A stretch of DNA of 64,000 nucleotides. Origin: Curvibacter microcysteis. Its GTDB lineage: Bacteria > Pseudomonadota > Gammaproteobacteria > Burkholderiales > Burkholderiaceae_C. The DNA lies in assembly GCF_028649455.1 (NCBI RefSeq), contig NZ_JAQSIO010000009.1, forward strand, positions 113,010 to 177,009, written 5' to 3'. The position numbers and the translations under genes are program-made. Below are positions 9,022-17,793 of this stretch, piece by piece; positions within the stretch are counted from its first letter, which is position 1, and every line of letters starts with the position of its first letter. The notes under the pieces are model-generated. The model worked only from the letters and a program-made list of their open reading frames with translations, did no database searches and was not told the DNA's origin.

Positions 9022-9663
9022 ATGAGTACCCCCGTCACCGTCACTTATTTGTTCGACCCACTGTGTGGCTGGTGCTACGGCGCCTCGCCTGGGATCCAGG
9101 CGCTGAGCCAGCACCCGGATGTTCGCCTGGTCTTGGCTCCTTCAGGCCTGTTTGCTGGTGGTGGTCGGGTGCTGGATGCGGCGTTTGCCGGCTACGCCTG
9201 GTCCAACGACCAACGCATTGGGCAACTCACGGGCCAGCGCTTCAGCGAGGCTTACCGCCACCAAGTGCTGGGCCGCGAAGGGCATCCGTTCGACTCGACC
9301 GCACTGGGCTTGGCGCTGAGCGCCGTGGCTTTGACGGCGCCTGAGCGTGAGGTGGACACCTTGCGGGCCTTGCAGGAGGCCCGTTACGTGCAAGGTTTGG
9401 ACACCTCAGACGCCACCGTGGTCGAGGCCCTGTTGCGAGCGTGGGGGCTGGTGTCCGCGGCCGAGCTGTTGGCCTCGGGAGCCCCTCAGTTGCTGGAAGC
9501 CCATGGCTCGCGTGTACAGGGGGCTCGGCGGTGGATGACCCGCCTGGGCGTGTCGGGGGTTCCGGCCCTGGTGCTTCATGGGGAGGGCGAACCGCGCTTG
9601 GTGAGTGGCCAGGCGCTTTATGGTGGGCTGGAGCCTTTGCTGCGTCGGCTGTTGCCGACCTGA
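9022..9663 (+). CDS. DsbA-family (FrnE-like) thioredoxin-fold oxidoreductase
   Basis: 213 residues. The N-terminus VTVTYLFDPLCGWCYG carries a CxxC active site, Cys15-Gly-Trp-Cys18, within a thioredoxin-like strand. A helical insertion follows, then GVSGVPALVLHGEG near the C-terminus, which holds the cis-proline loop (VP). There is no signal peptide, so it is cytosolic and belongs with FrnE/DsbA-like disulfide or glutathione-linked oxidoreductases. It is 15 bases downstream of the secreted MBL-fold gene and probably cotranscribed; a shared role is not evident because the two proteins are predicted to be in different compartments. Confidence 0.8.
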   Translation: MSTPVTVTYLFDPLCGWCYGASPGIQALSQHPDVRLVLAPSGLFAGGGRVLDAAFAGYAWSNDQRIGQLTGQRFSEAYRHQVLGREGHPFDSTALGLALSAVALTAPEREVDTLRALQEARYVQGLDTSDATVVEALLRAWGLVSAAELLASGAPQLLEAHGSRVQGARRWMTRLGVSGVPALVLHGEGEPRLVSGQALYGGLEPLLRRLLPT

Positions 9664-9716
9664 GAAGGGGTGTCCCTCCAGCGTGAGGCGCTGATCTGTC
9701 AGGACTGGAGTCCAAA

Positions 9717-9989
9717 ATGAATCTGCTCAGACTGGTTCTCAACGAGCTGAAAGCGGGGCGTTGGAGCGCCGCTCACCAACGGGTGCAGGATGAAGATTCG
9801 CCGCTGGCGGCCTGGCTGCACGGCCTCCTGCACGTGCAAGAAGGTGACTTGGAGGACGCCGAGTACTGGTATGGCCTGGCCGTGCGGCACTTTCGCAGCC
9901 GAGGGAGCCTGGCGCAAGAACTTCAGGCTTTCGAGGCCGCCCTTCAGTGGCGCGAGGCGACGTCCCAAGAGCCGCTAAGCTTGGTTTGA
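9717..9989 (+). CDS. Hypothetical helical protein (90 aa)
   Basis: ATG at 9717 is preceded by GGAG with a 6-base spacer. The product, starting MNLLRLVLNELKAGRWSAAHQ, is predicted helical throughout; the pattern PLAAWLHGLLHVQEGDLEDAEYWYGLA resembles a single tetratricopeptide-type helix pair. No signal peptide or membrane segment. Unknown function; possibly a small adaptor. It lies 53 bases after the DsbA-like gene on the same strand. Confidence 0.6.
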   Translation: MNLLRLVLNELKAGRWSAAHQRVQDEDSPLAAWLHGLLHVQEGDLEDAEYWYGLAVRHFRSRGSLAQELQAFEAALQWREATSQEPLSLV

Positions 9990-10001
9990 GCGCCGAGGGG
10001 T

Positions 10002-10211
10002 TCAGGGATGACCGGCCGCATCCTTCACCGCCTTGCGAGCCGCGTCCAGCGCCTCCACGGCGTCTCCTTTTTTGGCCTGCAGCGTGCCGGCCGCCTGATT
10101 CTTCAAGCCCTTGGCTTGCAAAGCCTTGTCATGCAGGATTTTGCCGGTCGATTCTTGGGTTTTGCCGATGGCGTTTTGGGTGGCGCCGGCGACTTGGTCT
10201 TTGTTGATCAT
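10002..10211 (-). CDS. CsbD-family stress protein
   Basis: 69 residues starting MINKDQVAGATQNAIGKTQ, the CsbD signature, followed by Ala/Lys/Gly-rich helical sequence (GKILHDKALQAKGLKNQ). CsbD proteins are small hydrophilic proteins often induced by general stress or entry into stationary phase; their biochemical role is unclear. The start at 10211 has GGAG eight bases upstream; the ATG three codons earlier lacks such a site. Confidence 0.85.
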   Translation of the reverse strand: MINKDQVAGATQNAIGKTQESTGKILHDKALQAKGLKNQAAGTLQAKKGDAVEALDAARKAVKDAAGHP

Positions 10212-10508
10212 GGATTGCACTCCAACGGGTGAGGCCCCGTCTGAACCTTGTCCTCGGCTTGAGGACTGGGTTGAGATTGAGGGTTGTGCGTCCGGGCGTC
10301 GGTGTGGCGGGGCACGCAGGCGTGAGCTTTCGCCTCAAGGCATGGGCGATCACGCAGCGCGGCAGGGGGACCGCCCGCAGCGGCGCCAAGTGGCAGGGGC
10401 AGCGTGCCTTGCTGCATGGAGTTCGTTACCGTACCCTGGGCCAGGTCGGCGGGCGCTGCGTCCTAGGATTCAAGGCTTGAGCATTTCCTCTTTCTCCAAG
10501 GCTGCGAC
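10212..10508. other. Intergenic region upstream of csbD-like gene
   Basis: About 297 bases with no convincing gene on either strand. It should hold the promoter of the CsbD-like gene (minus) and of the small plus-strand ORF at 10509, but I see no clear consensus elements. Confidence 0.3.
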
Positions 10509-10682
10509 GTGCAAGACGACACCATTCCGTCCCAACTGTTTCCTGAAAGCACGGGTTCCCGTGCCACCCCTCCGTCCCGATCTCAACGCCGAACCCGGGC
10601 CTGGTCGCGATGGGTTCTTTGGTGCTTGTTTGCCCTCGGGGCGGTGGCGCTGGCGAAATGGTTGTCCCGCATCATGGCTTGA
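10509..10682 (+). CDS. Predicted small single-pass membrane protein (57 aa)
   Basis: A GTG start at 10509 with AAGG at 10498-10501 opens a 57-codon frame ending TGA at 10680-10682. The product has a polar N-terminus (QDDTIPSQLFPESTGSR), a basic stretch (RSQRRTRAWSR), and one hydrophobic segment (WVLWCLFALGAVALAKWL) near the C-terminus, giving a positive-inside, single-membrane-span topology. No family is recognised. The membrane-protein-like pattern in a stretch otherwise free of genes supports it, but a chance ORF is possible. Confidence 0.4.
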   Translation: MQDDTIPSQLFPESTGSRATPPSRSQRRTRAWSRWVLWCLFALGAVALAKWLSRIMA

Positions 10683-10761
10683 TGCAGCGCTGCAGGCCCG
10701 AATGGCGTGATCGGCCTGATGGCCCACGCCCTGGTAACCCACGGGCTTTTGACCCACCAAG

Positions 10762-10793
10762 AAAAAGCCCCTGACTCTTGCGAATCAGGGGCT
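10762..10793 (-). terminator. Terminator downstream of tRNA-Thr
   Basis: AGCCCCTGA and TCAGGGGCT form a stem (10766-10793), followed on the minus strand by a T-run (complement of 10762-10766). It lies directly past the 3' end of tRNA-Thr and might also serve the plus-strand small ORF. Confidence 0.75.
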
Positions 10794-10799
10794 TTCATT

Positions 10800-10875
10800 T
10801 GGTGCCGGAGAGATGAATCGAACACCCGACCTTCTCATTACGAATGAGCTGCTCTACCGACTGAGCTACACCGGC
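10800..10875 (-). tRNA. tRNA-Thr (anticodon CGT)
   Basis: 76 bases reading GCCGGTG...CACCGGCACCA-type acceptor on the minus strand, with D-arm AGCTCAGTCGGTAGAGC, anticodon loop TTCGTAA (CGT), and T-loop GTTCGATTC. The CCA end is encoded (10802-10800). Confidence 0.92.
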
Positions 10876-10887
10876 TGGAACCCAGGA

Positions 10888-11895
10888 TTATACACCGGTG
10901 TGGTAACTCGTCACGCGATCGACTTCATTTTTTGAGCCCAGCACCACGCTGACACGCTCGTGCAGCTGGCCTGGAACGATGTCCAGGATGCGTTGGCGGC
11001 CGTTGGTGGCGGCGCCGCCGGCTTGCTCGACCAGCCAGCTCATCGGGTTGGCTTCGTACATCAGGCGCAGCTTGCCGGGTTTGTTCGGCTCGCGCTTGTC
11101 CCAGGGGTACATGAACACGCCGCCACGGGTCAGGATGCGGTGCACGTCGGCCACCATGCTGGCAATCCAGCGCATGTTGAAGTCCTTGCCGCGCGGGCCT
11201 TCCTTGCCTTGCAGGCACTCGTCGATGTAGCGCTTCACCGGCTCGTCCCAGTGGCGCATGTTGCTCATGTTGATGGCAAATTCTTTGGTGTCAGCCGGGA
11301 TGGTGACGTTCTCTTGCGTCAGCACAAACGAGCCTTGTTCGCGGTCCAGCGTGAACATGCTCACGCCGTCGCCCACGGTCAGCACCAGGGTGGTTTGCGG
11401 ACCGTACACGCAGTAGCCTGCAGCCACTTGTTGGGCGCCGGCCTGCAAGAAGTCCTGTTCGGTCACGCCGGGCGAGCCTTCAGGCTTCTTCAGCACGCTG
11501 AAGATGGTGCCGATGCTGACGTTGACGTCGATGTTGCTCGAGCCGTCGAGCGGGTCAAACAGCAGCAGGTATTCGCCTTGCGGGTAACGGTTGGGCACCA
11601 AGTAGATGCTGTCCATTTCTTCCGAGGCCATGGCGGCCAGGTGACCGCCCCATTCGTTGGCTTCGATCAGCACCTCGTTGGCGATGATGTCGAGCTTTTT
11701 TTGCACTTCGCCCTGCACGTTTTCACTGTCGGCCGAGCCGAGCACGCCGCCGAGCGCGCCCTTGTTGACGGCTTGGCTGATGCTTTTGCAGGCGCGTGCC
11801 ACGACTTCGAGCAGCAGGCGCAGTTGCGAGGGAATGTGACCTTCTTCGCGTTGCTGTTCAACGAGGTAGCGGGTCAGGCTGATTTTTTGGGCCAT
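10888..11895 (-). CDS. fbp: Fructose-1,6-bisphosphatase class I
   Basis: 335 residues, the normal length. It hydrolyses fructose-1,6-bisphosphate to fructose-6-phosphate in gluconeogenesis (and in the Calvin cycle where present). Metal and substrate motifs are visible: ASEEMDS near residue 90, [25 protein letters not shown] around 110-133 (the DPLDGSS metal site), and [37 protein letters not shown] near the C-terminus. ATG at 11895 has AAGGAG upstream. It starts 13 bases after pepN ends, so pepN-fbp are probably cotranscribed. Confidence 0.96.
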   Translation of the reverse strand: MAQKISLTRYLVEQQREEGHIPSQLRLLLEVVARACKSISQAVNKGALGGVLGSADSENVQGEVQKKLDIIANEVLIEANEWGGHLAAMASEEMDSIYLVPNRYPQGEYLLLFDPLDGSSNIDVNVSIGTIFSVLKKPEGSPGVTEQDFLQAGAQQVAAGYCVYGPQTTLVLTVGDGVSMFTLDREQGSFVLTQENVTIPADTKEFAINMSNMRHWDEPVKRYIDECLQGKEGPRGKDFNMRWIASMVADVHRILTRGGVFMYPWDKREPNKPGKLRLMYEANPMSWLVEQAGGAATNGRQRILDIVPGQLHERVSVVLGSKNEVDRVTSYHTGV

Positions 11896-11908
11896 GGTTT
11901 TCTTCTCC

Positions 11909-14602
11909 TTAATCGGCGAGGGCGCGTGTCACGACTTCGCGCACGTCGTTGCTGAGGTCGGCTTTGGCGGCCACGCGGGCAATGGCTTCGCGGGCGGCGC
12001 TGCGGTAGGGCTCGGCCAGCTTCTTCCAGCGGTCCAGGGCACGCGCCAGGCGGGCGGCCACTTGCGGGTTGATGGCATCCAGCTCGATCACGCGGTCGGC
12101 CCAGAACACATAACCTGCGGCGTCGCTGCGGTGGAAGGCGCCAGGGTTGGCGCTGCAGAAGCTGAAGATCACGCTGCGTGCCCGGTTGGGGTTGCGCAGG
12201 TTGAAGTCTGGGTGGTTCATCAGCTGGCGCACCGCCGGCAGCACATGGCCGCCATGGTCGGGTGCGCCGGCTTGCAGCGAAAACCACTTGTCAATCACCA
12301 GGGCTTCGTTCTTGAACAGGGCATGGAAGCGGCTCAGGGCCGGGGCGGCCAGTTCGTGGCCGCTGATGACCAAAGCACTCAAGGCGTTGAAGCGGTCGGT
12401 CATGTTGGCCGCGTCCTTGAAGCGCTGGAAGGCCTTGCCAGGCCAGACCGTGTCACCGCTGCGGCGTGCCGCCACACAGAGCTGGGTCAGGGCCAGGCCA
12501 GCCAGGGCGCGGCGACCGGAGGACACCGGGTCGGGCTGGTAGCCGCCGGTGTCGCGGTTGTCTTCCCAGGCCTGCTGCCATTGCGTCTGCAAGGCGGTGG
12601 CCAGTTGCCCGCGCATGGCTTCACGCACGGCATGGATGCGCTGCGGGTCGACCACGTCCAGCTGCTCGGCCAGGTAGGTTTCCGAGGGCAGGGTCAGCAC
12701 CAGTTCCTTGAAGGCGGCGTCCAGGGCCGGGTCGGCCAGCACCTGGCGCATGGCGTCCAGGTAGGCCTCGTCGAGCACCGGGCTGTTGGCCAGGTCGCTG
12801 TCACTGGTGATGGCTTTGAGCGCGCGTGCCAGGGCCAGGCGTTGGCCGGCTTCCCAGCGGTTGAAGGGGTCGTTGTCGTGCGCCAGCAGGGTCAGCAGCT
12901 CGGTGTCGGTGTAGGCATAGTCCAGCACCACCGGGGCCGAGAAGTCGCGCAGGATGGACGGCACGGGGGCGCTGTCCACGTTGACGAAGGTCAGGGTCTC
13001 GCTGGCTTCGGTCAGCACAAAGGTGCGGGTGCCGGACTCGGCCTGGTTCCAGTGCGCCAGCTGCAGCGGCAGGGCCTGGCCCTGGGCGTCCAGCAGCCCC
13101 AGGTTGACCGGGATCACGAACGGGTCCTTGATGGCCTGGCCTGGGGTCGGCGCACAGCTTTGCGTCAGGCTCAGGGTGTAGCTGCGGGCGGCCGCGTCGT
13201 ACTGGCCGCTGGCGTGCAGGCGTGGCGTGCCAGCCTGGCTGTACCAGCGCTTGAACTGGGGCAGCAGACGCGCCAGGTCGGACTGCGGGTTGGCGTCGGC
13301 AATGGCCTGGGCGAAGTCGTCGCAGGTCACGGCCTGGCCGTCGTGGCGCTCGAAGTACAGCTTCATGCCCTGGGCAAAACCGTCGCGTCCGACCAGGGTC
13401 TGCATCATGCGCACGACCTCGGCACCCTTTTCGTAGATGGTGACGGTGTAGAAGTTGTTGATCTCGATGTAGCTGTCAGGCCGCACTGGGTGGGCCATCG
13501 GGCCCGCGTCCTCGGGGAACTGCGCGGTGCGCAGCACGCGCACGTCTTCGATGCGCTTGACCGCCCGGGCTGAGGGGCTGCCGGCCAGATCTTGGCTGAA
13601 CTCCTGGTCGCGGAAGACGGTCAGGCCTTCCTTGAGGCTGAGCTGGAACCAGTCCTGGCAGGTGACGCGGTTGCCGGTCCAGTTGTGGAAGTACTCGTGA
13701 CCGACCACGCTCTCGATGTTGCTGAAGTCAGCATCGGTGGCGGTGGCCTGGTTGGCCAGCACGTACTTGGTGTTGAAGATGTTGAGGCCCTTGTTCTCCA
13801 TCGCGCCCATGTTGAAGTCGCTGGTGGCGACGATCATGAAGCGTTCCAGGTCCAAGGGCAGGCCGAAGCGGGCTTCGTCCCAGGCCACGCTGGCCATCAG
13901 CGAGTTCATCGCGTGCTCGGTCTTGTCCAAGTCGCCGGGGCGCACAAAGACCTGCAGCAGGTGGTCCTTGCCGGCACGCGATCGGATGCGTTGCTCGCGG
14001 GCCACCAGTTGGCCGGCCACCAGCGCGAACAGGTAGCAAGGCTTTTTGTGCGGGTCCACCCACTTGGCAAAGTGGCGGCCATCGTCCAGCGCGCCTTCCT
14101 CGACCAAATTACCGTTGGACAGCAGCACCGGGTACTTGGCTTTGTCGGCGCGCAGGGTGACGGTGTAGCTGGCCATCACGTCCGGGCGGTCCAGGAAGTA
14201 GGTGATGCGGCGAAAGCCCTCCGCCTCACACTGGGTGAAGAAGGAGTCGTTGCTCACGTACAAGCCCATGAGCTTGGTGTTCTTGGCCGGGTTGCAGGTG
14301 GTGAAGATCTCCAGGTCGAAGGCGTCATGGCCTTCGGGCAGGTTCTCCAGCACCAACTGGTTGCCGTCCATCTTGAAGGACGTGCCTTGGCCGTTGACCA
14401 GCACGCGGGCCAGGTTGAGCTCCTCGCCGTCCAGGCGCAGGGCCTGGGGCGCGACGTCGCCATTGCGACGCAGGCGCATCTTGTTGAGCACGCGGGTCTT
14501 GGCGGGGTCGAGGTCGAACACCAGTTCAACCGTGTCGATCCAGTACGCGGGAGCGGTGTAGTCTGCACGGTGGATGGCCGTGGCTTGTCCTTCTCGCATC
14601 AT
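11909..14602 (-). CDS. pepN: Aminopeptidase N (M1 family)
   Basis: 897 residues. A broad-specificity zinc aminopeptidase that trims N-terminal residues from peptides in the cytosol. The exopeptidase motif [11 protein letters not shown] and the zinc site [11 protein letters not shown] followed 18 residues on by the [13 protein letters not shown] glutamate are typical of the E. coli PepN group, including the HEYFH form of HExxH. The C-terminal helical domain runs to the end, [15 protein letters not shown]. Start ATG 14602 has AGGAAAG upstream. It sits 48 bases downstream of prfB. Confidence 0.95.
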   Translation of the reverse strand: MMREGQATAIHRADYTAPAYWIDTVELVFDLDPAKTRVLNKMRLRRNGDVAPQALRLDGEELNLARVLVNGQGTSFKMDGNQLVLENLPEGHDAFDLEIFTTCNPAKNTKLMGLYVSNDSFFTQCEAEGFRRITYFLDRPDVMASYTVTLRADKAKYPVLLSNGNLVEEGALDDGRHFAKWVDPHKKPCYLFALVAGQLVAREQRIRSRAGKDHLLQVFVRPGDLDKTEHAMNSLMASVAWDEARFGLPLDLERFMIVATSDFNMGAMENKGLNIFNTKYVLANQATATDADFSNIESVVGHEYFHNWTGNRVTCQDWFQLSLKEGLTVFRDQEFSQDLAGSPSARAVKRIEDVRVLRTAQFPEDAGPMAHPVRPDSYIEINNFYTVTIYEKGAEVVRMMQTLVGRDGFAQGMKLYFERHDGQAVTCDDFAQAIADANPQSDLARLLPQFKRWYSQAGTPRLHASGQYDAAARSYTLSLTQSCAPTPGQAIKDPFVIPVNLGLLDAQGQALPLQLAHWNQAESGTRTFVLTEASETLTFVNVDSAPVPSILRDFSAPVVLDYAYTDTELLTLLAHDNDPFNRWEAGQRLALARALKAITSDSDLANSPVLDEAYLDAMRQVLADPALDAAFKELVLTLPSETYLAEQLDVVDPQRIHAVREAMRGQLATALQTQWQQAWEDNRDTGGYQPDPVSSGRRALAGLALTQLCVAARRSGDTVWPGKAFQRFKDAANMTDRFNALSALVISGHELAAPALSRFHALFKNEALVIDKWFSLQAGAPDHGGHVLPAVRQLMNHPDFNLRNPNRARSVIFSFCSANPGAFHRSDAAGYVFWADRVIELDAINPQVAARLARALDRWKKLAEPYRSAAREAIARVAAKADLSNDVREVVTRALAD

Positions 14603-14650
14603 TGGCTTTCTTTCCTGTGGGCCCGGGTCGGGCTTGGGGTGGATGGGGGG

Positions 14651-15755
14651 TCAGACGCCTTGCTTGAGCGAGGCTTCGATGAACGCGTCCAGGTCGCCGT
14701 CCAGCACCTTTTGGGTGTTGGAGATTTCGACGTTGGTGCGCAAGTCCTTGATGCGGCTCTGGTCCAGCACGTAGCTGCGGATCTGGTGGCCCCAGCCCAC
14801 ATCGGTCTTGGTGTCTTCGAGCTTTTGCTGCTCTTCCATGCGCTTGCGCATTTCAAAGTCGTACAGGCGCGAGCGCAGGCGCTTCCAGGCCACGTCGCGG
14901 TTGCTGTGTTGGCTGCGGCCGTCCTGGCACTGCACCACGATGCCGGTGGGCATGTGGGTCAGGCGCACGGCGGAGTCGGTCTTGTTGATGTGCTGACCGC
15001 CGGCGCCGCTGGCGCGGTAGGTGTCGGTGCGCACATCGGCCGGGTTGATGTCGATCTCGATCGAGTCATCGACTTCGGGGTAGACGAACACGCTGGCAAA
15101 GCTGGTGTGGCGACCGCCCGACGAGTCGAAAGGCGACTTGCGCACCAGGCGGTGGACGCCGGTTTCGGTGCGCAGCAGGCCGAAAGCGTACTCGCCTTCA
15201 ACTTTGATGGTGGCGCTCTTGATGCCGGCCACATCGCCCGGGGTTTCGTCTTCCACCGTGGCTTTGAAGCCCTTGCGCTCGGCGTACTTCAGGTACTGGC
15301 GCAGCAGCATGCTGGCCCAGTCGCAGGCTTCGGTGCCACCGGCGCCGGCTTGCAGGTCCAGGAAGCAGGGGCTGGGGTCGGCCGGCTGGTTGAACATGCG
15401 GCGGAACTCGAGCTGCTCGATCGATTGCGTCAGCTGCGCGCACTCGGCCTCGATGGTTTCGAGGCCGGCTTCGTCGCCGTCTTCCTTGCTCATTTCATAG
15501 AGCTCGGTGTTGTCGGCCAGCTCAGTGGTGAGGCGCTCGATCACCAACACGATGTCGTCGAGGGCTTTTTTCTCTTTGCCCAGTTCCTGGGCTTTCTTGG
15601 GGTCGTTCCAGACGCTGGGGTCTTCCAGCGAGGCGTTGACGGTCCTCAGGCGTTCAGCTTTGGCATCGTAGTCAAAGATACCTCCGTAAATCGACCGTGC
15701 GGGCGCTCAGGTCCGCCAGGTTGGTGCCGATGAGGTTGACGCGTTCTGCTTCCAT
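14651..15755 (-). CDS. prfB: Peptide chain release factor 2, with programmed +1 frameshift
   Basis: RF2 recognises UGA and UAA stop codons and triggers peptide release. The coding region is split: ATG 15755 opens 27 codons ending ...VDLRRYL, then an in-frame TGA at 15674-15672. The slip site CTT TGA C, with a GGAGG Shine-Dalgarno-like element a few bases upstream, lets the ribosome shift +1 to continue as [13 protein letters not shown] in the frame that ends at 14651. The joined protein is about 367 residues, the normal RF2 length. The GGQ peptidyl-transferase motif is present in [16 protein letters not shown]. This is autoregulation, not a mutation. Upstream of pepN-fbp. Confidence 0.96.
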
Positions 15756-15884
15756 GATTTTTTCCTGTGAGTGTTCGGGGGCAGGCGACGGGCGCCGCAA
15801 GATGGCGGCGCCGGTGGCGTGCAAACCCTGCATTTTCTCACGGGTCTTGCTTGGGCAGGCGGGGGGCGTGTCGGGGGCGCCCAT

Positions 15885-15906
15885 AAAAAAGACCGCCGAA
15901 GCGGTC
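15885..15906 (-). terminator. Rho-independent terminator of the lactate permease gene
   Basis: GACCGC-CGAA-GCGGTC (15891-15906) with six T following on the minus strand (complement of 15885-15890), 45 bases past the permease stop codon. Confidence 0.85.
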
Positions 15907-15950
15907 TGTGGCAGGGCGCAGCGCCAGCCCAGGCGGGCTGGCAAGGGCTC

Positions 15951-17612
15951 TCAGGGGATCACCATCAGGGTGAACGGCGGCACATAGGCCTGCAGCGTCA
16001 CGAAGATACCGACCAGGCAGGCCAAGGCGATCGAGTGGAAGAACACATAGCGCAGGATGTCGCCTTCGTGGTTGAACCAGCGGGTGGCGGTGGAGGCCAC
16101 GACGATGGACTGTGCGTCGATCATCTTGCCCATCACGCCGCCCGAGCTGTTGGCGGCCCCCATCAGGTTGGGCGACAGGCCCAGTTGCTCGGCAGCCACC
16201 TTCTGCATGCCACCAAACAGCACGTTGGAGGCGGTGTCCGAGCCCGTCAGCGCCACGCCCAGCCAGCCCATCAAGGTGCCGAAGAAGGGGTAGAACATGC
16301 CGGTCGAGGCAAAAGCCAGGCCCAGGGTGGTGTCCAGGCCGGAATAGCGGGTCAGCGTGCCCAGGGCCAGCATCAGCACGATGGTCAGCAGCGAGTAGCG
16401 CACCAACCAGACAGTCTTGCCAAAGGACTTGACCAGGGCGGGCACGGTGTAGCCCATCACCAGACCACCGACGATGGCGGCCAACAAGATGCCGGTGCCC
16501 GTCATGGACAGCAGGTTGAGCACGAACTCAGCGCTTTCAGCCGTGGCCTTGGGGACCACTGGCGGCACTTTTTCGATCATCTTGTGCAGTCCGTCGATGG
16601 CGAACTTGGGGGCCCAGATGCTGTTCAAGAAGGTCTTGGTGACAGGCAGCCCCCAGACGAACACAAACACGGTCAAGATGACCCAAGGTGTCCAGGCCTT
16701 GACCACGACGGCGCGTGGGTGCACGGTGGGGACGGTGGGCTTTTGCGCTTCGCCGCCGCTGGCCTCATGGCCCTTCAGGGACACGGAGGTCCAGACCTCC
16801 GCAGGCTTCCACACCTTCAGGAAGCCGACCAGGGCCGCCATCGAGCACATGGCCGCGATCACGTCCACCAGCTCCGGGCCCATGTAGTTGGACACCAGGA
16901 ACTGCGGAATGGCAAAGCTGAGGCCGGTCACCAAAATGGCGGGCCAGATCTGCTTCATGCCGCGCCAGCCAGCGAAGGCCCAGATCAGCCAGAAGGGCAC
17001 CAGCAGCGAGAAGAAGGGCAGTTGGCGGCCGATCATGGCCGACACCTCGGCCAGGTCGTAGCCGTGCACCTTGGCCAGCGTGATCACCGGCGTGCCCAGC
17101 GCGCCATAAGCCACCGGGGCGGTGTTGGCGATCAGTGACAGGCCCGAGGCGGCCAGGGGCGAAAAACCCAGACCGATCAAGATGGCGGCTGTCACCGCCA
17201 CCGGGGTGCCAAAGCCGGCTGCGCCTTCAAAAAAGGCACCGAAGGCAAAGGCGATCAGCAGCAATTGCAGACGGCGGTCTTCGGTGATGCCGGCAATCGA
17301 GTCCTGCAGCACCTTGAAGCTGCCGTTTTGCTCGGTCAGCTGGTGCAAGAAGATGATGGTGAGCACGATCCAGCCAATGGGCATCAAGCCTGTGAGGCCG
17401 CCCAGGAAGGCGGCTTTGCCGGCCATGTCGATCGGCATGCCGAAGGCCAACACGGCAATCGCGATGGCGCTGAGCAACCCCAGGCCAGCTGCGATGTGCG
17501 CTTTGAGGTGCAAAAAGCCAAGGCCGACCAGCATGACGACCACGGGTACGGCCGCCAGCAGGGTGGACAAAAGCATATTGCCTGTCGGGTTGTAAACCTG
17601 TTGCCAAATCAT
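15951..17612 (-). CDS. lldP: L-lactate permease family transporter
   Basis: 553 residues with about 12-14 hydrophobic segments. Signature stretches of the LctP family include FGAFFEGAAGFGTPVAVTAA and MGAANSSGGVMGKMIDAQS near the C-terminus. Members import L-lactate, D-lactate or glycolate with protons across the inner membrane. The start MIWQQVYNPTGN matches known LldP proteins and has AGGAG upstream. No lactate dehydrogenase genes are next to it, so lactate versus glycolate cannot be decided from context. It is followed by its own terminator. Confidence 0.92.
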   Translation of the reverse strand: MIWQQVYNPTGNMLLSTLLAAVPVVVMLVGLGFLHLKAHIAAGLGLLSAIAIAVLAFGMPIDMAGKAAFLGGLTGLMPIGWIVLTIIFLHQLTEQNGSFKVLQDSIAGITEDRRLQLLLIAFAFGAFFEGAAGFGTPVAVTAAILIGLGFSPLAASGLSLIANTAPVAYGALGTPVITLAKVHGYDLAEVSAMIGRQLPFFSLLVPFWLIWAFAGWRGMKQIWPAILVTGLSFAIPQFLVSNYMGPELVDVIAAMCSMAALVGFLKVWKPAEVWTSVSLKGHEASGGEAQKPTVPTVHPRAVVVKAWTPWVILTVFVFVWGLPVTKTFLNSIWAPKFAIDGLHKMIEKVPPVVPKATAESAEFVLNLLSMTGTGILLAAIVGGLVMGYTVPALVKSFGKTVWLVRYSLLTIVLMLALGTLTRYSGLDTTLGLAFASTGMFYPFFGTLMGWLGVALTGSDTASNVLFGGMQKVAAEQLGLSPNLMGAANSSGGVMGKMIDAQSIVVASTATRWFNHEGDILRYVFFHSIALACLVGIFVTLQAYVPPFTLMVIP

Positions 17613-17793
17613 CTGTTATCTCCTGTGTTGTTGATGGGGCACAGGGACTTTAGCCAGCCGATTTGGCGCATGGCTGTCGTGAAGCTGTCGGTTCGGCCCT
17701 TCGAGCCTGAAAAAATTTCACAGCTCGATTGCGGAATTTGATGCGGGCTGACTTGAGGCTTGAAAGGCGAAGAAATCCTTTTGTTTCAAGGGT

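Noticed and set aside
11894..13573. 559-residue plus-strand open frame
   Set aside because: It is fully antisense to pepN, rich in Val, Gly, Gln and His as expected for the complement of GC-rich codons, and has no recognisable domain.
13592..15733. 713-residue plus-strand open frame
   Set aside because: It spans pepN and prfB antisense; low-complexity composition and no domain. Shadow of real genes.
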